Assembly (NCBI RefSeq): GCF_027627475.1
Contig: NZ_CP115484.1
Coordinates: 4,472,501-4,536,500 of the forward strand
Direction of reading: 5' to 3'
Origin: Paenibacillus sp. SYP-B4298
Lineage (GTDB): Bacteria; Bacillota; Bacilli; Paenibacillales; Paenibacillaceae
DNA length: 64,000 nucleotides
The notes beneath the pieces were generated by a model, which was not told where the DNA came from, did no database searches, and saw only the letters and a program-made list of their open reading frames with translations. A program made the position numbers and the translations under genes. Position 1 is the first letter of the stretch; every line of letters starts with the position of its first letter. Positions 9,599 through 19,424 of this stretch are shown here, in pieces.

Positions 9599-9900
9599 CG
9601 TTCCTCCAAGCTCAAGCGCCCGCACTCGGCCAATTCACAGCCGGGACACCGCTTTGTCATAGTACCTCTATTTTAACAAAGCGCATCGCCCGAAGCTACC
9701 TAAGAAATGAAGAAACATCTTCCGTATCTCATCAGGCAGGCCACATTTTATCCAATCGTTATTTTAAAAGGCTCGGAGGGTTCTTGGTCACTTTATATGT
9801 AATCTTGCTATTTCCCTCGTAAACGGTTTCGAGCAGCATCAGCCCCATGCTATAATTAAGGTTGGAAAAGACCACTTATGAAAGCGAGGTTTTTTACGTT
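9599..9900. other. intergenic region between divergent genes
   Basis: About 300 bp between the U32 gene and the isomerase-like gene. A TATAAT at 9851-9856 fits a -10 box for the rightward gene, but the hexamer 17 bp upstream (TTCGAG) is a poor -35, so an activator may be needed. No RNA gene, repeat or convincing small ORF was seen. Confidence 0.4.
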
Positions 9901-10869
9901 ATGAAATTGGGTGTATTCGCTGTACTATTCGCGCAAAAATCGTTTGAAGAAGCTCTCGATTATATCGCTGCACAAGGCTTGGACGCTGTTGAGATCGGCA
10001 CTGGCGCCTATCCAGGCAACGCACATTGCAATCCTGCGGAGCTGCTCGCGGACGAGAGCAAGCTGGCGGCCTTCAAGCATGCCGTCGAATCTCGCGGACT
10101 GATCATCAGCGCATTAAGCTGCCATGGCAACCCGCTCCATCCGCAAAAGGAAATTAGCGAGGATCATGACCGCACGCTGCGCCAATCCATCGAACTGGCT
10201 GGTAAGCTCGGCGTACCGGTTGTCAATACATTCTCCGGCTGTCCGGGCGACCATGAGGGCGCAAAATATCCGAACTGGCCGGTCGCACCATGGCCCAACG
10301 ACTTCCAAGAGATTCTCGATTGGCAATGGAAGGAAAAGGTCATTCCATACTGGCAGGAGATCGGCAAGCTGGCTGAGGCGAATCATGTCAAGATTGGCCT
10401 GGAGCTGCACGGAGGCTTCTCCGTTCATACCCCGGCTACATTGCTGCGTCTGCGCGAGGCCGTGGGTGAAGTGATTGGAGCTAATCTTGACCCAAGCCAT
10501 ATGTGGTGGCAGGGCATCGATCCGGTCGAAGCGATCAAAATCTTGGGTAGAGAAAATGCGATCCATCACTTCCATGCCAAGGATACGATGATTGACCAAG
10601 TGAATGTGAATCGTCACGGCGTCACCGATATGCAATCCTACACCATGATGATGGATCGGGCGTGGCAGTTCCGCAGCGTCGGATTCGGACATGATCTGAA
10701 GACATGGGCAGACATTATCAGCGCCCTGCGCCTCGTAGGCTACGACTATGTGGTCAGCATCGAGCATGAGGACGGACTGATGTCCGTTGAGGAAGGCTTC
10801 AGCAAGGCCGTTCAGAACCTGAAGCAGGTACTGATTCGCGAGCCGTTGGGCGAGATGTGGTGGGTATAA
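9901..10869 (+). CDS. sugar phosphate isomerase/epimerase (xylose isomerase-like TIM barrel)
   Basis: A 322-residue AP-endonuclease-2/xylose-isomerase-like TIM barrel. The start MKLGVFAVLF is the usual beta-1 strand; GAGG sits about 11 nt before it, and the upstream extension of the frame lacks a ribosome site. Expected metal ligands of the family are visible: E in LELHGG (about residue 168), D and H in LDPSHMWW (about 197-200), H in HFHAKD (about 223) and E in SIEHED (about 287). This pattern suits a Mn2+/Co2+/Zn2+-dependent ketose or inosose epimerase or dehydratase. It stands alone without sugar transport or inositol genes, so the substrate cannot be inferred. Confidence 0.85.
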   Translation: MKLGVFAVLFAQKSFEEALDYIAAQGLDAVEIGTGAYPGNAHCNPAELLADESKLAAFKHAVESRGLIISALSCHGNPLHPQKEISEDHDRTLRQSIELAGKLGVPVVNTFSGCPGDHEGAKYPNWPVAPWPNDFQEILDWQWKEKVIPYWQEIGKLAEANHVKIGLELHGGFSVHTPATLLRLREAVGEVIGANLDPSHMWWQGIDPVEAIKILGRENAIHHFHAKDTMIDQVNVNRHGVTDMQSYTMMMDRAWQFRSVGFGHDLKTWADIISALRLVGYDYVVSIEHEDGLMSVEEGFSKAVQNLKQVLIREPLGEMWWV

Positions 10870-10995
10870 GGAAATAAGCACTCCCTCTGAGAGCAAGCTG
10901 TCGTGGTGTTACAGCGAACGGATTCCGCGGCAGCCTCCCGGGTTGCGCTCATACCTGCGAGAGGTGCTAGAGTCGTATAGTTTGCGGCAAAGGCC

Positions 10996-11055
10996 CATAA
11001 CAATATAAGCCCGCCGATGCGCGCTAGTGCGTATCAGTGGGCTTATATTGTTATG
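10996..11055. terminator. 60-bp palindrome, probable bidirectional terminator or REP-like unit
   Basis: CATAACAATATAAGCCC (10996-11012) and its exact complement (11039-11055) form a 17-bp stem, and the interior GATGCGC/GCGTATC extends pairing. It lies between the convergent isomerase gene and the small membrane gene and can fold from either strand, but no clean T-tract follows. Confidence 0.5.
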
Positions 11056-11150
11056 CGAAGTGGATGCTTCCGCACCTTGGACGGCAAAGGTTGCAAACGC
11101 TGCCGCTTCATATTATGCCGCGCCTCGCGCAAGTGCGTTCGGTACCAGTC

Positions 11151-11369
11151 TTACCAGGTCTGGGTGATCATAATAAAATCAACAACCAGGAACAGCACCA
11201 GGGAAACAAATGTAAAGCCGATTGCGAATACATTTTTCTTCGGGCGTGCCATCAATAGACGGACAAAACCGATGAAAATGATGACTGTGAACAGCAGCAT
11301 AATAATATCAAACGGCTCAATGCCGCCCGATGCTGCTGCAGCCGCTGAATCTTCTGCCAAAAACCACAT
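11151..11369 (-). CDS. small two-TM membrane protein
   Basis: A 72-residue protein starting at ATG 11367-11369, 8 nt after AAAAAGGGGG; the frame extends 13 codons upstream without a ribosome site. The N-terminal part is Ala-rich and acidic, then come two hydrophobic segments (DIIMLLFTVIIFIGFVRLL and NVFAIGFTFVSLVLFLVVDF) joined by a short basic turn, MARPKK. The basic turn followed by AIGF recalls small Bacillales DUF2759-type proteins, but this is a weak resemblance from memory. It is co-directional with, but 324 bp downstream of, the large secreted protein gene. Confidence 0.6.
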   Translation of the reverse strand: MWFLAEDSAAAAASGGIEPFDIIMLLFTVIIFIGFVRLLMARPKKNVFAIGFTFVSLVLFLVVDFIMITQTW

Positions 11370-11693
11370 ACTAGGGGCCCCCTTTTTCCACAATACAAGG
11401 CTATACATCTACAACCTCATATTCAGCTTTTATTGCAACGCGAAACTCAGCTGCGCCAGTCTTCCAGACGATCAGCCGTTGACGCTCGCACGTACCCTAT
11501 TCTTATCCTATGTTAGCCTCTACGCCCGTCCGATGCAAGCACCAAACTTCAAGTGTACCGTTTTCGTCACAATTTGTTCACTTTTACCATTGTATTATGA
11601 TTCCCTGCTTTACAAGCTTTATCCTCCTATCTCCTGTGGCTGTTTAACCAATAACTGCCTGCAGCCCATAACGCAGCATGCAGGCAATTATCA
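11370..11693. other. intergenic region with a terminator-like hairpin
   Basis: 324 bp upstream of the small membrane gene. TGCCTGCA (11656-11663) pairs with TGCAGGCA (11679-11686) 8 bp beyond the end of the large secreted-protein gene and probably marks its mRNA 3' end, though the T-tract is weak. The remainder is AT-rich and presumably holds the membrane gene's promoter; no clear -35/-10 pair was found. Confidence 0.4.
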
Positions 11694-14600
11694 TTAATAT
11701 CTGCGATGAATACGAATGACCTCGCCCCAATGTCCGGCAATGCGTATCTCTACGGCTGCGGTTCTTTGGACGCCATTGCTGTACGTAACCGTGAATGTAA
11801 ATGTGTAGACGCCATCCTGCAGCTTTTCCAGGCTAACAGCAGCCTCCTTATCCCCCATATAGCCAGACCATGCTTCCGTTTCTTTAGAGGGGGGGCTTGC
11901 AGCGGTCAGCTTGACTGCACCGATTGAGGTCGCGTCCACCTTCACTTGAACTGCTCTGGTCTCACTGCCACCGGTAGCATCGGTGCGCGTCGGGAAGGCC
12001 GTCAGTACGAACCCTTCACCTGCCCAAAATGTATCCGGGCTTCGCTCAGCCTTTGGATTCGCCTTGTTCCACGCCACCCGGTATGCCTCCCATTCTGTTG
12101 TATGCGTTACTTGAGCCGTCAGTCCCAATGGCAGCACTCGCACCGTCCCTGTGGCGTCCTCCTCATTCGGCGCTCCCTTGACATCCGTCACGCGCAGTCT
12201 TACTTTATACGTCCCGGGTCGCTGGTCAGTTACGCTGCCAGGGATCATGATATGCTCTGTTTCATAGGAGCGACTGTAACCACCAGGGCCAACAAGCGTC
12301 CACTGATACGTGAGTTCATCGCCATCCGGGTCGGTAGAGCGATTCCTGCACGTAATATCGTCCCCTTCGTAGGCTGGGTTAGGCGTACAGATGAAATCAG
12401 CGACTGGCGGCTGATTCGTCTCAATATAGAAAAATTTCCGCTCGCTCCAATCGCCCCATTCAATGCCGTCATGTACGCGCACCTGAATGTAGAGATTCAC
12501 TTTCTCAGGCAATTCCTTCGACAGCTTCCAGGTTAACGCGGCACCCGTCAGCTCGCCCGACTCCTGCTCCAGAATGCCTCCATACCGATATATTCGTACA
12601 ACATACCTCGTCTGTCCGTCCTGATCGGCGTCGGTATAGGTCCAGCGGAACTCAGGCCGCAGCTCGGTGAGCTTTGTTGGCTCATTCTGATTATCGCTGT
12701 CCGGTACGGTCACGCGGGCAACCGGCTTGCGGTTGACGATATGCACTTTGGATTGATAGGTATCCGTCTGGCCCAGCGAATCCTCCACCACCTGACGAAT
12801 GTTGAACGTGCCCAGGCTGTTGAAGGTCTTCACCCAGCTTTCCCTTGCTTTACTGTGTAACCCCTCGAATCCGCCGATGCTCTCATTTCGAATGTAATAC
12901 CAGTGCGGCAGATTTTTGCTCGGCCCGTCTTCTTTGTCATAGGCCGTGGAGGTGATCGTGATCGGCATGCCGCGATACGTGGTGATGGAGCTGGTCGTGA
13001 AGCCCGCTACAGGCGGCTCGTCGGCTTGCGGGATGACCTTGACATCGATCGTCCTCTCCAAGAACGGACTCCATGCGTCGTACTCATCCTTCACCGCCAT
13101 TCCTACCTTGTACAAGCCCTTTTCCTCCGGTGTGACGAGCTTCGCGTCCACGGTTCGGCCTGAAGGTGTCACGTAATAGAACTTCTTCTGCAAAATGCCT
13201 CGGGTCGCCTTATAATCGATACCCGTGTCCTCGGTCGAATAATTGGTTGCCGTCAAATAACGATCCTTGTCATGGCTGCGATCCGTCCATTTAATCGTGC
13301 CATCCGGGTTCGCCGCGATGTCATAGTCCACGGTAGGCGCTCGGTGTACAATGAGCTGCCTGGAGGCCAGGTTGGAGGTCTGACGGTAGTCGGCAAAGGT
13401 CGTATCTGGATAGCGATGTTCACTGTGCGGATCATCCGTAGTCTGGTACGTCACCTGGTACAAGCCTACCTTGTCCATCACCGCTACAGGCGCGGTATAG
13501 CTTTTGTTCTGATGCTTGGACACGCCCGACTTCCCATCCTTGGCATCCAGAAATTTCTGATCGAGCTGCTTATACGTCCATTGTGTTAATTCCAGGATGG
13601 CTGGATCTTCCTCGGTGTCCGTATACATCGTGGAATAGATCATCTCTTCCCCGACTAGCGCAATGCCTTGCAGCTTGTTCTTGCTGCTCAGTGCTGACAG
13701 ATCGGCATACATGACGTTCAGAAATTCAGTCATCGGCTTTTCGGTGTACGGGCCGAAGGCTCCCCCTGTGAACTCGGAATCCGCCACCTCCAGCAGCGGC
13801 ACATTACGCACGTAGACACGAATCACGCCATCGAGCATCTGAACCTTGAGCGCATATGCTTCTCTCTCTTTAAAGGCATAGTCCGTCTTCTGCAGCTCAG
13901 TACGCTGACCGTTCACGATCTTGACCAGGCGCAAGGTACGGTCATTGGCCTCTACGCGATACATGTTCTTGTTGTCTTGCGCGTGGAAGCCAAAGCCGGC
14001 ATAACGATCATGATCATAATGAGTGTTCATGCGCAGACTGAACTGGAACGTTGCATCCGACAGGCTGGTCTCGCCCAGCAGTTGCTGTTGCGTGAGCAAG
14101 CTTTCCTTGACCATTGGGGTCTCATTCTTTATGACGTATGGTGTAGAATATGTCGATGTGGAATCATCCCTTCGCCAGCTATACCGTCGCTCGACAAAGG
14201 ACAATATTCCATCTCCCAAGATGCTGATAACCGGATAATATTTATCGTTCTCACCGTAGGCTGGAAAATAATAATCTTCACTCCATATGCCAGTAAGATT
14301 CGTAATCAACTGCTTCACACCTGATCGTGCATTCACGCGGTAAAGCTTCTTGTCCATAGAGGTATAATAGAAATACCCCTGGGCATCGATGCGCGTCATG
14401 GACGTAAAGCCAGTGCCTGCTTTGTCATCCCAGAACACATCACTCAGTGTCGTTACGAGCTTGAGCTTGCCGTCCTTTTGCCACTGGTACACACCAAAAC
14501 GGGAGTGATTGGTGGTATGCTGCATCACAATCATATCTTTTACAGGCATGCTATAGTGAGATGGAGGCAGCTTGTAGGAGCTGACAGCGGCTACTTGTGC

Positions 14601-17600
14601 TCCAGTGTCGGTGCGGTAGACCACTCCATCTCCATTGATCGTGTATTTCCCATCATCCGAAGGATAATAATACAAATTTCCCGGTAGGTTGGTCAGGTAA
14701 TCGGTAGTTTCTTTTTGTGGGTCATAGATGTGGTATCGCTCGTAAATTCCTTGCAAAGTTCGATAGTAATAATGCAGCCTTCCAAGCGCATCGGGAATGC
14801 CACCGCTAACCACGTTCATTTTTTCCGCATTCAGCGATATTTCCCCCGTGATCTGGTCTGGATTCGACCATTCGGAAAAATTAAGGGTTCCTCCGTAATA
14901 ATCGGTATTCAGCTTCCATGTCTGATAGGATTTGCTGCGTATCCGGTCGTTCACAAATCCTTGACTCGAAGCTATCTCCGTATAGGTGCCATTAGATTTG
15001 ACGAACTCCTCAAAGGTGTAGATGCGAGAGTGAGTGCGACCATAGTTCCTCGTTTCGATGGTTCGCAATGCATAATTCACATTACTATAGGAATAGACTT
15101 CGACATCGTTCTTCGTATGCAGGAACGTATTGCCTTTGTAGATGTGGATTCCATATGAGCTTCTGGTAAACCAATAATCATCATACAGATACACGTAAAG
15201 ACTGGTGTTATAATTCGTAGGTGACGCGATCACCTCAATATTACTCGGGTTCGGCCCGATGTGATCCAGCCCTCTTGTCTGTAAATAATCGAGATTCGCC
15301 AGCGCCTTCGTCGTCGGATTGACCGCCCAGCTCATCGGCAGCTCGCCGTAATAGTCGTAGTTCTTCCACTTTGTCACCATCGTATTCGCACTCACCGGAA
15401 TATCCTTGATGACGACTGGCTCTACGGATTCAGAGCTGACTTCAAATGATACCAGCGGCTTGTCGTTGATGACCTGCAGATCAAAGGTGCGACTGGCCTC
15501 CTTGCCCCAATCTTCCTTCGCATAGACGGTGATCTTGTAGCGGCCCACCTGCAGCTTCGGAATGGTGAACTCTCGGCTCGCATTGAGCTTCACCTCATGC
15601 ACCTTTTGATCGCCAAACAGTCCTCTGTTGCCCGCATCGTAGACGTAGGATACCTTCTCCTCCACGATCTGGTCATTATCTGGACTGTAGGACGTGACTT
15701 TGAATGTCGCATCCTTGGCTTGCCCCAGGCGAATCATCGGCGTGGTATAGTCGAGTTGCGGCACCGGAGGCAGATCCTCCTTCACTGTCAGCACATGGGT
15801 AGCTGGATGGATCGATCGCAGCCCTTGATCATCATAGACATGCAGGGTGATCGTTTCTTTGCCTGGTGTGTCATAGACGGTCTTTTTATTCGTCCAGACA
15901 TCGCGGCTGTGATTGATCTGCCGATCGATCGGACTATAGCTGCTGCTGGAGGAGAACGGCTGCTTTAATGGTCGCCCTTCTACCACCTCAGACGGCCCTG
16001 TAATGATCGCCACTGGCTCCATTGGAACAACTTCAATCTGTGTCGTGCGAACGGCTGTAGCGCCGAATTCGTCCCTCATATACGCACGTACCAGATGCGT
16101 GCCGACCGTATCCATTTTGATACCTCGGTAGCCATCATCGTACTTCTCATATTTCCCTGGAATCGACTTGCCCCACGCGGAGCTGATCGAGAAGTCCATG
16201 CCCATGAAATAAATTTTGTCTCCATCCGGGTCCATCGGGGTCGGAACAGAAGGATCGTCGATGTAGATTAAGTCCATGACGGTTCCCACGACCACTTTGC
16301 GCATCGGCACCGTCGGAAGGTAGGGGTAGACAAAGCCAATCTCAAATTCTGGCGGCCTATTGCTTGACGGCCCTGTAACATCCAGGGTCTTCGGCCCGAT
16401 CCACTGCGAGACACCGCAGCTCGTCGTGACCTCAATGTACACCTGATGCGTACCAACACCGATCAGCCATGGATAGTTCGCATAAGGGAATGTTGAAGTG
16501 GTATTGATTCCGTAGATAGGATTTGTCGCTACGCTGCTGCCATCCCGCGTAATGCGATAGCGGTGGGAGATGTACTGGCAGCCGTTCATGACGATCTTCG
16601 GCACAAAGCTGAATGTTTCCCGAAACTCAATTTTGTTTGGTACAATAGTAAAATCCGAAGTATAACTAGCTGTATTGTTGGTTTTATTGTAAAAGAACGT
16701 CACGTATGCGGTCTTATTGGTGGTGGTTAGACTCACTGACCGCGTTTTATCCGTGCTGCTTGTCACGGTGCTGCTGTAGCCTGTGAAGCTGAGACTGTAC
16801 CCCACGACCTCTCCGTATTCCTCGTTGGCCTTGACGGTTTTGGTGCCTGGCAAGCTGGTTACGATCTCGGATTCTTCCCCTGCCAGCGTATAGCTGCCTG
16901 TCGTTCCCGTCCGATTCATATGGCGAATCTTGATCTCGCCTGTATTCGCGCCGCTCTTGAGTCGGTACACATGGTACAGGTACATGGTGCTGAAATTGCC
17001 TTCAAACGGGCTTAGTTTGTACGTGTAATTGCTTGGGCTACTCAGGGAAGCAGGCGGTTGGCCTGTCGTTGAAATCTTAAAGCCCAGGTACTCATAATTT
17101 GCGTTGGTCGGAGCTGCGAATTCATAATTCTGCCCCTTTACCAGTTTGGTCTCCTTATCTGGAAAGATGCTGGAGAGACTGGCCTCACTCTCGGTGACGT
17201 GCTTGACGATGGCTTTCGAGCCTTCTTCGTAGTAAAGAATTATTTTTCGTGTGTCGAAGCTGCCGTCAAATTTGATGCTGGAAGGTTTCCCATCTACTAT
17301 TGAACCGCTAGGTGTGCCAGAACTCGCTTCAGGTGTATTGAAGGTGGCTTCCTTGTATCCAACATAGGTGTAGGCGCTGTTTGTTGGCACCGTGACCGTT
17401 GTTGTTTGATTAATAACCAGATCTGTTGTTTTGGTTGGGAACACATCCGATAAGCTTTTTCCACTAGGTGTAAAGTGCTGCACGGTCTGCTGGCCGTTCA
17501 GGTGATATTCAAAGACGACCGGGAAGTAGTAGCGGTAGACCTTGGCACCAGGAGCGCATCGGGTTTGTTCTTTGCCGTTGACGATGACTTTATCGCTACA

Positions 17601-18155
17601 ATAAGGGGTATCTGTCATATCTAAATGGCGATCTGGGGTTAACTCTCCGGACAAGCTGACTTTGAATGTGACGGCGCTTGTTCCTGTACCAGAGAGATTC
17701 GAGACAACTGGAGCATTGATGGTTTTAGAAATATATCTGGCATACTCACCATATTTTTGCCCAGTCCCTTCTGCTCTTGATTTATCAAAGTACAACTGGT
17801 GCTTTGAACTCCCTGGATCAAATGCGTATACCTTCACATCCGTAATTGTTCTACCAGGAGCAGAAAAATTATACGTATGAAAAAGTGAGTCCGAACCAAC
17901 CGTACTACCAGGGCCGATGGTAAATACGCCTTTCGTGTTGCTCCAGGCTTCGTAGTACATGAAGCCCACTACGTATCGTTTGGTTGGAAAATCTTCGTCT
18001 GTGTACGGCTTGAGCGATGCATTCCCAAAATCCGGGGCTGCACTGACCGTCTGCTTCTGCAGGACATCGAGCAATGGAACAAATGGAGACATCAGTTCCA
18101 CTATCAATGCAAACAGAAGCGCCCATGACAGCCCCTTTACTTTTCGTCTCACCAA
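11694..18155 (-). CDS. giant secreted multidomain surface protein (MucBP-like, PKD and ConA-like modules)
   Basis: About 2153 residues. The start is placed at TTG 18153-18155 (or the next codon, GTG) because GGAGG lies 7 nt before it and inside the longer frame. A signal peptide follows: RRKVKGLSWALLFALIVELM, with likely cleavage after VSA. About residues 235-480 hold three beta-grasp repeats of ~80 residues (L...FP.K...L..G....P.....Y.Y.GYK) like MucBP modules. A long middle part contains Ig/PKD-like strands and a YD/beta-propeller-like stretch. About 1370-1490 looks like a ConA/LamG-type lectin fold. The end has PKD (about 1720-1815), FN3-like (1825-1920) and a second PKD with cysteines (1920-2015). 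No sortase motif or SLH domain ends it. The upstream gene's stop codon TAG overlaps its ribosome site, indicating translational coupling. It is likely an extracellular adhesin or matrix protein. Confidence 0.8.
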   Translation of the reverse strand: MVRRKVKGLSWALLFALIVELMSPFVPLLDVLQKQTVSAAPDFGNASLKPYTDEDFPTKRYVVGFMYYEAWSNTKGVFTIGPGSTVGSDSLFHTYNFSAPGRTITDVKVYAFDPGSSKHQLYFDKSRAEGTGQKYGEYARYISKTINAPVVSNLSGTGTSAVTFKVSLSGELTPDRHLDMTDTPYCSDKVIVNGKEQTRCAPGAKVYRYYFPVVFEYHLNGQQTVQHFTPSGKSLSDVFPTKTTDLVINQTTTVTVPTNSAYTYVGYKEATFNTPEASSGTPSGSIVDGKPSSIKFDGSFDTRKIILYYEEGSKAIVKHVTESEASLSSIFPDKETKLVKGQNYEFAAPTNANYEYLGFKISTTGQPPASLSSPSNYTYKLSPFEGNFSTMYLYHVYRLKSGANTGEIKIRHMNRTGTTGSYTLAGEESEIVTSLPGTKTVKANEEYGEVVGYSLSFTGYSSTVTSSTDKTRSVSLTTTNKTAYVTFFYNKTNNTASYTSDFTIVPNKIEFRETFSFVPKIVMNGCQYISHRYRITRDGSSVATNPIYGINTTSTFPYANYPWLIGVGTHQVYIEVTTSCGVSQWIGPKTLDVTGPSSNRPPEFEIGFVYPYLPTVPMRKVVVGTVMDLIYIDDPSVPTPMDPDGDKIYFMGMDFSISSAWGKSIPGKYEKYDDGYRGIKMDTVGTHLVRAYMRDEFGATAVRTTQIEVVPMEPVAIITGPSEVVEGRPLKQPFSSSSSYSPIDRQINHSRDVWTNKKTVYDTPGKETITLHVYDDQGLRSIHPATHVLTVKEDLPPVPQLDYTTPMIRLGQAKDATFKVTSYSPDNDQIVEEKVSYVYDAGNRGLFGDQKVHEVKLNASREFTIPKLQVGRYKITVYAKEDWGKEASRTFDLQVINDKPLVSFEVSSESVEPVVIKDIPVSANTMVTKWKNYDYYGELPMSWAVNPTTKALANLDYLQTRGLDHIGPNPSNIEVIASPTNYNTSLYVYLYDDYWFTRSSYGIHIYKGNTFLHTKNDVEVYSYSNVNYALRTIETRNYGRTHSRIYTFEEFVKSNGTYTEIASSQGFVNDRIRSKSYQTWKLNTDYYGGTLNFSEWSNPDQITGEISLNAEKMNVVSGGIPDALGRLHYYYRTLQGIYERYHIYDPQKETTDYLTNLPGNLYYYPSDDGKYTINGDGVVYRTDTGAQVAAVSSYKLPPSHYSMPVKDMIVMQHTTNHSRFGVYQWQKDGKLKLVTTLSDVFWDDKAGTGFTSMTRIDAQGYFYYTSMDKKLYRVNARSGVKQLITNLTGIWSEDYYFPAYGENDKYYPVISILGDGILSFVERRYSWRRDDSTSTYSTPYVIKNETPMVKESLLTQQQLLGETSLSDATFQFSLRMNTHYDHDRYAGFGFHAQDNKNMYRVEANDRTLRLVKIVNGQRTELQKTDYAFKEREAYALKVQMLDGVIRVYVRNVPLLEVADSEFTGGAFGPYTEKPMTEFLNVMYADLSALSSKNKLQGIALVGEEMIYSTMYTDTEEDPAILELTQWTYKQLDQKFLDAKDGKSGVSKHQNKSYTAPVAVMDKVGLYQVTYQTTDDPHSEHRYPDTTFADYRQTSNLASRQLIVHRAPTVDYDIAANPDGTIKWTDRSHDKDRYLTATNYSTEDTGIDYKATRGILQKKFYYVTPSGRTVDAKLVTPEEKGLYKVGMAVKDEYDAWSPFLERTIDVKVIPQADEPPVAGFTTSSITTYRGMPITITSTAYDKEDGPSKNLPHWYYIRNESIGGFEGLHSKARESWVKTFNSLGTFNIRQVVEDSLGQTDTYQSKVHIVNRKPVARVTVPDSDNQNEPTKLTELRPEFRWTYTDADQDGQTRYVVRIYRYGGILEQESGELTGAALTWKLSKELPEKVNLYIQVRVHDGIEWGDWSERKFFYIETNQPPVADFICTPNPAYEGDDITCRNRSTDPDGDELTYQWTLVGPGGYSRSYETEHIMIPGSVTDQRPGTYKVRLRVTDVKGAPNEEDATGTVRVLPLGLTAQVTHTTEWEAYRVAWNKANPKAERSPDTFWAGEGFVLTAFPTRTDATGGSETRAVQVKVDATSIGAVKLTAASPPSKETEAWSGYMGDKEAAVSLEKLQDGVYTFTFTVTYSNGVQRTAAVEIRIAGHWGEVIRIHRRY

Positions 18156-18159
18156 TGAC

Positions 18160-19113
18160 CTACCTCCATTCATTCTTCATAAGCAGCAACGAGTCTGTAC
18201 CCAAGTTAATGCCGATGTAGTTAATGTCCTTTAGCTTCGTGACCACATCATCGTCGTAGTAATCCACGGGAACGTACTCTAAAGTCGCTTGTGGCAGAAC
18301 CTCTCTAGTATACGAGGGTAAAAACTTGAATTTACCGCTGTATGGCATAAACAATCCGCTTGGAATTTCCCCCTTGCTATTTGATGAGTACCTAATAAAA
18401 TCTTTCTCGTCACTTCCTTTGGATTTGTCTATTCTATAGACCAAGCGACCCCCAATGTCCAGTGGAAAGTCTGTAGTCTTTATGAAACGAACCGTATTTT
18501 TCTGTTCTCCAAACCGTTCACTGTTCACTTCATAGATAGTCAGAACGGGATCATCCTTTGGATAGTATTTCATGTACGACTTTGCATCCACTGGCTTGAT
18601 CACATCCTCGATCTTCGGTACATCCTTGCTGCCGATCCACACATACTGATTCGGCTGATCCCACTCGACGTTCACGCCCAATCCTTCACTCACCGCACGC
18701 AGCGGCACCAGGGTTCGGCCTCTGTCCACCATGGCCGGCTGCGCGAGCGTGACCGCCTTGCCGTTGAAGGATGCCTTCTTGGAATCTCGGGTCAGCTTCA
18801 GCACTTTGTCTCCTTTGGTGATCGTGATGTCTTTACCGTTCAGCTTCAGCTTGCCGCCCATCTTCTCGGCCACGAACCGGATCGGCACCAGGACGCTGCC
18901 CTCTACCATTTTCGGCGGAACGTCAAACTGAATGCGCCGTGCATCATACAGCACTTCCAGAGATACATCTGTTTTGAAATGCAGCAAATGCGGCTTATCT
19001 GGATAGCCACCTATTAACACGGCCGCATCTGCTTTCGGCAGCGCGGCTCCCATTCCACTCAGCAATACTGTCGCAGTCAACGCAACGCTCATCATTTTTT
19101 TCACTTTATTCAT
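18160..19113 (-). CDS. secreted protein with copper amine oxidase N-terminal domain
   Basis: A 317-residue exported protein: signal peptide MNKVKKMMSVALTATVLLSG with cleavage near ADA. Residues ~60-165 form the stalk-like copper amine oxidase N-domain common in Paenibacillus surface proteins (VLVPIRFVAEKMGG, then LVPLRAVSEGLGVNVEWD). The rest has no recognised domain and lacks any catalytic oxidase part, so no enzymatic role is implied. GAGGAG precedes the ATG by ~9 nt. Its TAG stop sits inside the ribosome site of the giant protein gene, so the two form a coupled pair and may work together on the surface. Confidence 0.8.
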   Translation of the reverse strand: MNKVKKMMSVALTATVLLSGMGAALPKADAAVLIGGYPDKPHLLHFKTDVSLEVLYDARRIQFDVPPKMVEGSVLVPIRFVAEKMGGKLKLNGKDITITKGDKVLKLTRDSKKASFNGKAVTLAQPAMVDRGRTLVPLRAVSEGLGVNVEWDQPNQYVWIGSKDVPKIEDVIKPVDAKSYMKYYPKDDPVLTIYEVNSERFGEQKNTVRFIKTTDFPLDIGGRLVYRIDKSKGSDEKDFIRYSSNSKGEIPSGLFMPYSGKFKFLPSYTREVLPQATLEYVPVDYYDDDVVTKLKDINYIGINLGTDSLLLMKNEWR

Positions 19114-19328
19114 ATCAGACCACTCCTCGTATAATTATGCTTTTCAGTCATTCCTAATTGCTTGCAATAAATCGATGTATCTCATAATTAAGCTGCGCAG
19201 GACGCTCCATGCTGCACAGACATATTCAATATCAAGAGAAGTAACTGTAGTGCACATTCGTCAACGCTGTCACCCATCCTTGACAGACTGGGCTTCGCCT
19301 CTCGTAGGTGTAGTATCCCTGGTAAAGG

Positions 19329-19424
19329 CTACCTGATAAATGTTGCATAGATCAAAAAAAGCACAAGCATACAAAGGAAAATCTCCTTGTAGGCCGGTGC
19401 TTCCGACTCACTCTTACCATTCAT
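19329..19424 (-). CDS. candidate 31-residue membrane peptide
   Basis: ATG at 19422-19424 opens a 31-codon frame: a charged head MNGKSESEAPAYKE followed by a hydrophobic segment IFLCMLVLFLIYATFI and a final Arg, an arrangement typical of single-pass small proteins. AGGAAATAGG stands directly before it. A second tiny hydrophobic frame (MNIMVVIILWVFYTRK) ends two bases upstream of it, and MYRMRE lies before that, hinting at coupled short frames. The 3' half overlaps a terminator-like hairpin, so the hydrophobic run may instead just be a T-tract read as codons. It is a low-confidence candidate. Confidence 0.3.
   Translation of the reverse strand: MNGKSESEAPAYKEIFLCMLVLFLIYATFIR
19354..19402 (-). 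terminator. Rho-independent terminator-like hairpin 240 nt upstream of the CAO-N gene
   Basis: On the minus strand AAGCAC, an inner TACAAGGA/TCCTTTGTA stem and GTGC are followed by seven T. It stands between uvrA's terminator and the secreted-protein operon. It may end a short unknown transcript or act as a leader attenuator, and it overlaps the candidate small peptide. Confidence 0.5.

Noticed and set aside
11017-11697. 226-codon plus-strand frame
   Set aside because: It is antisense to the small membrane protein and spans two hairpins; shadow composition.
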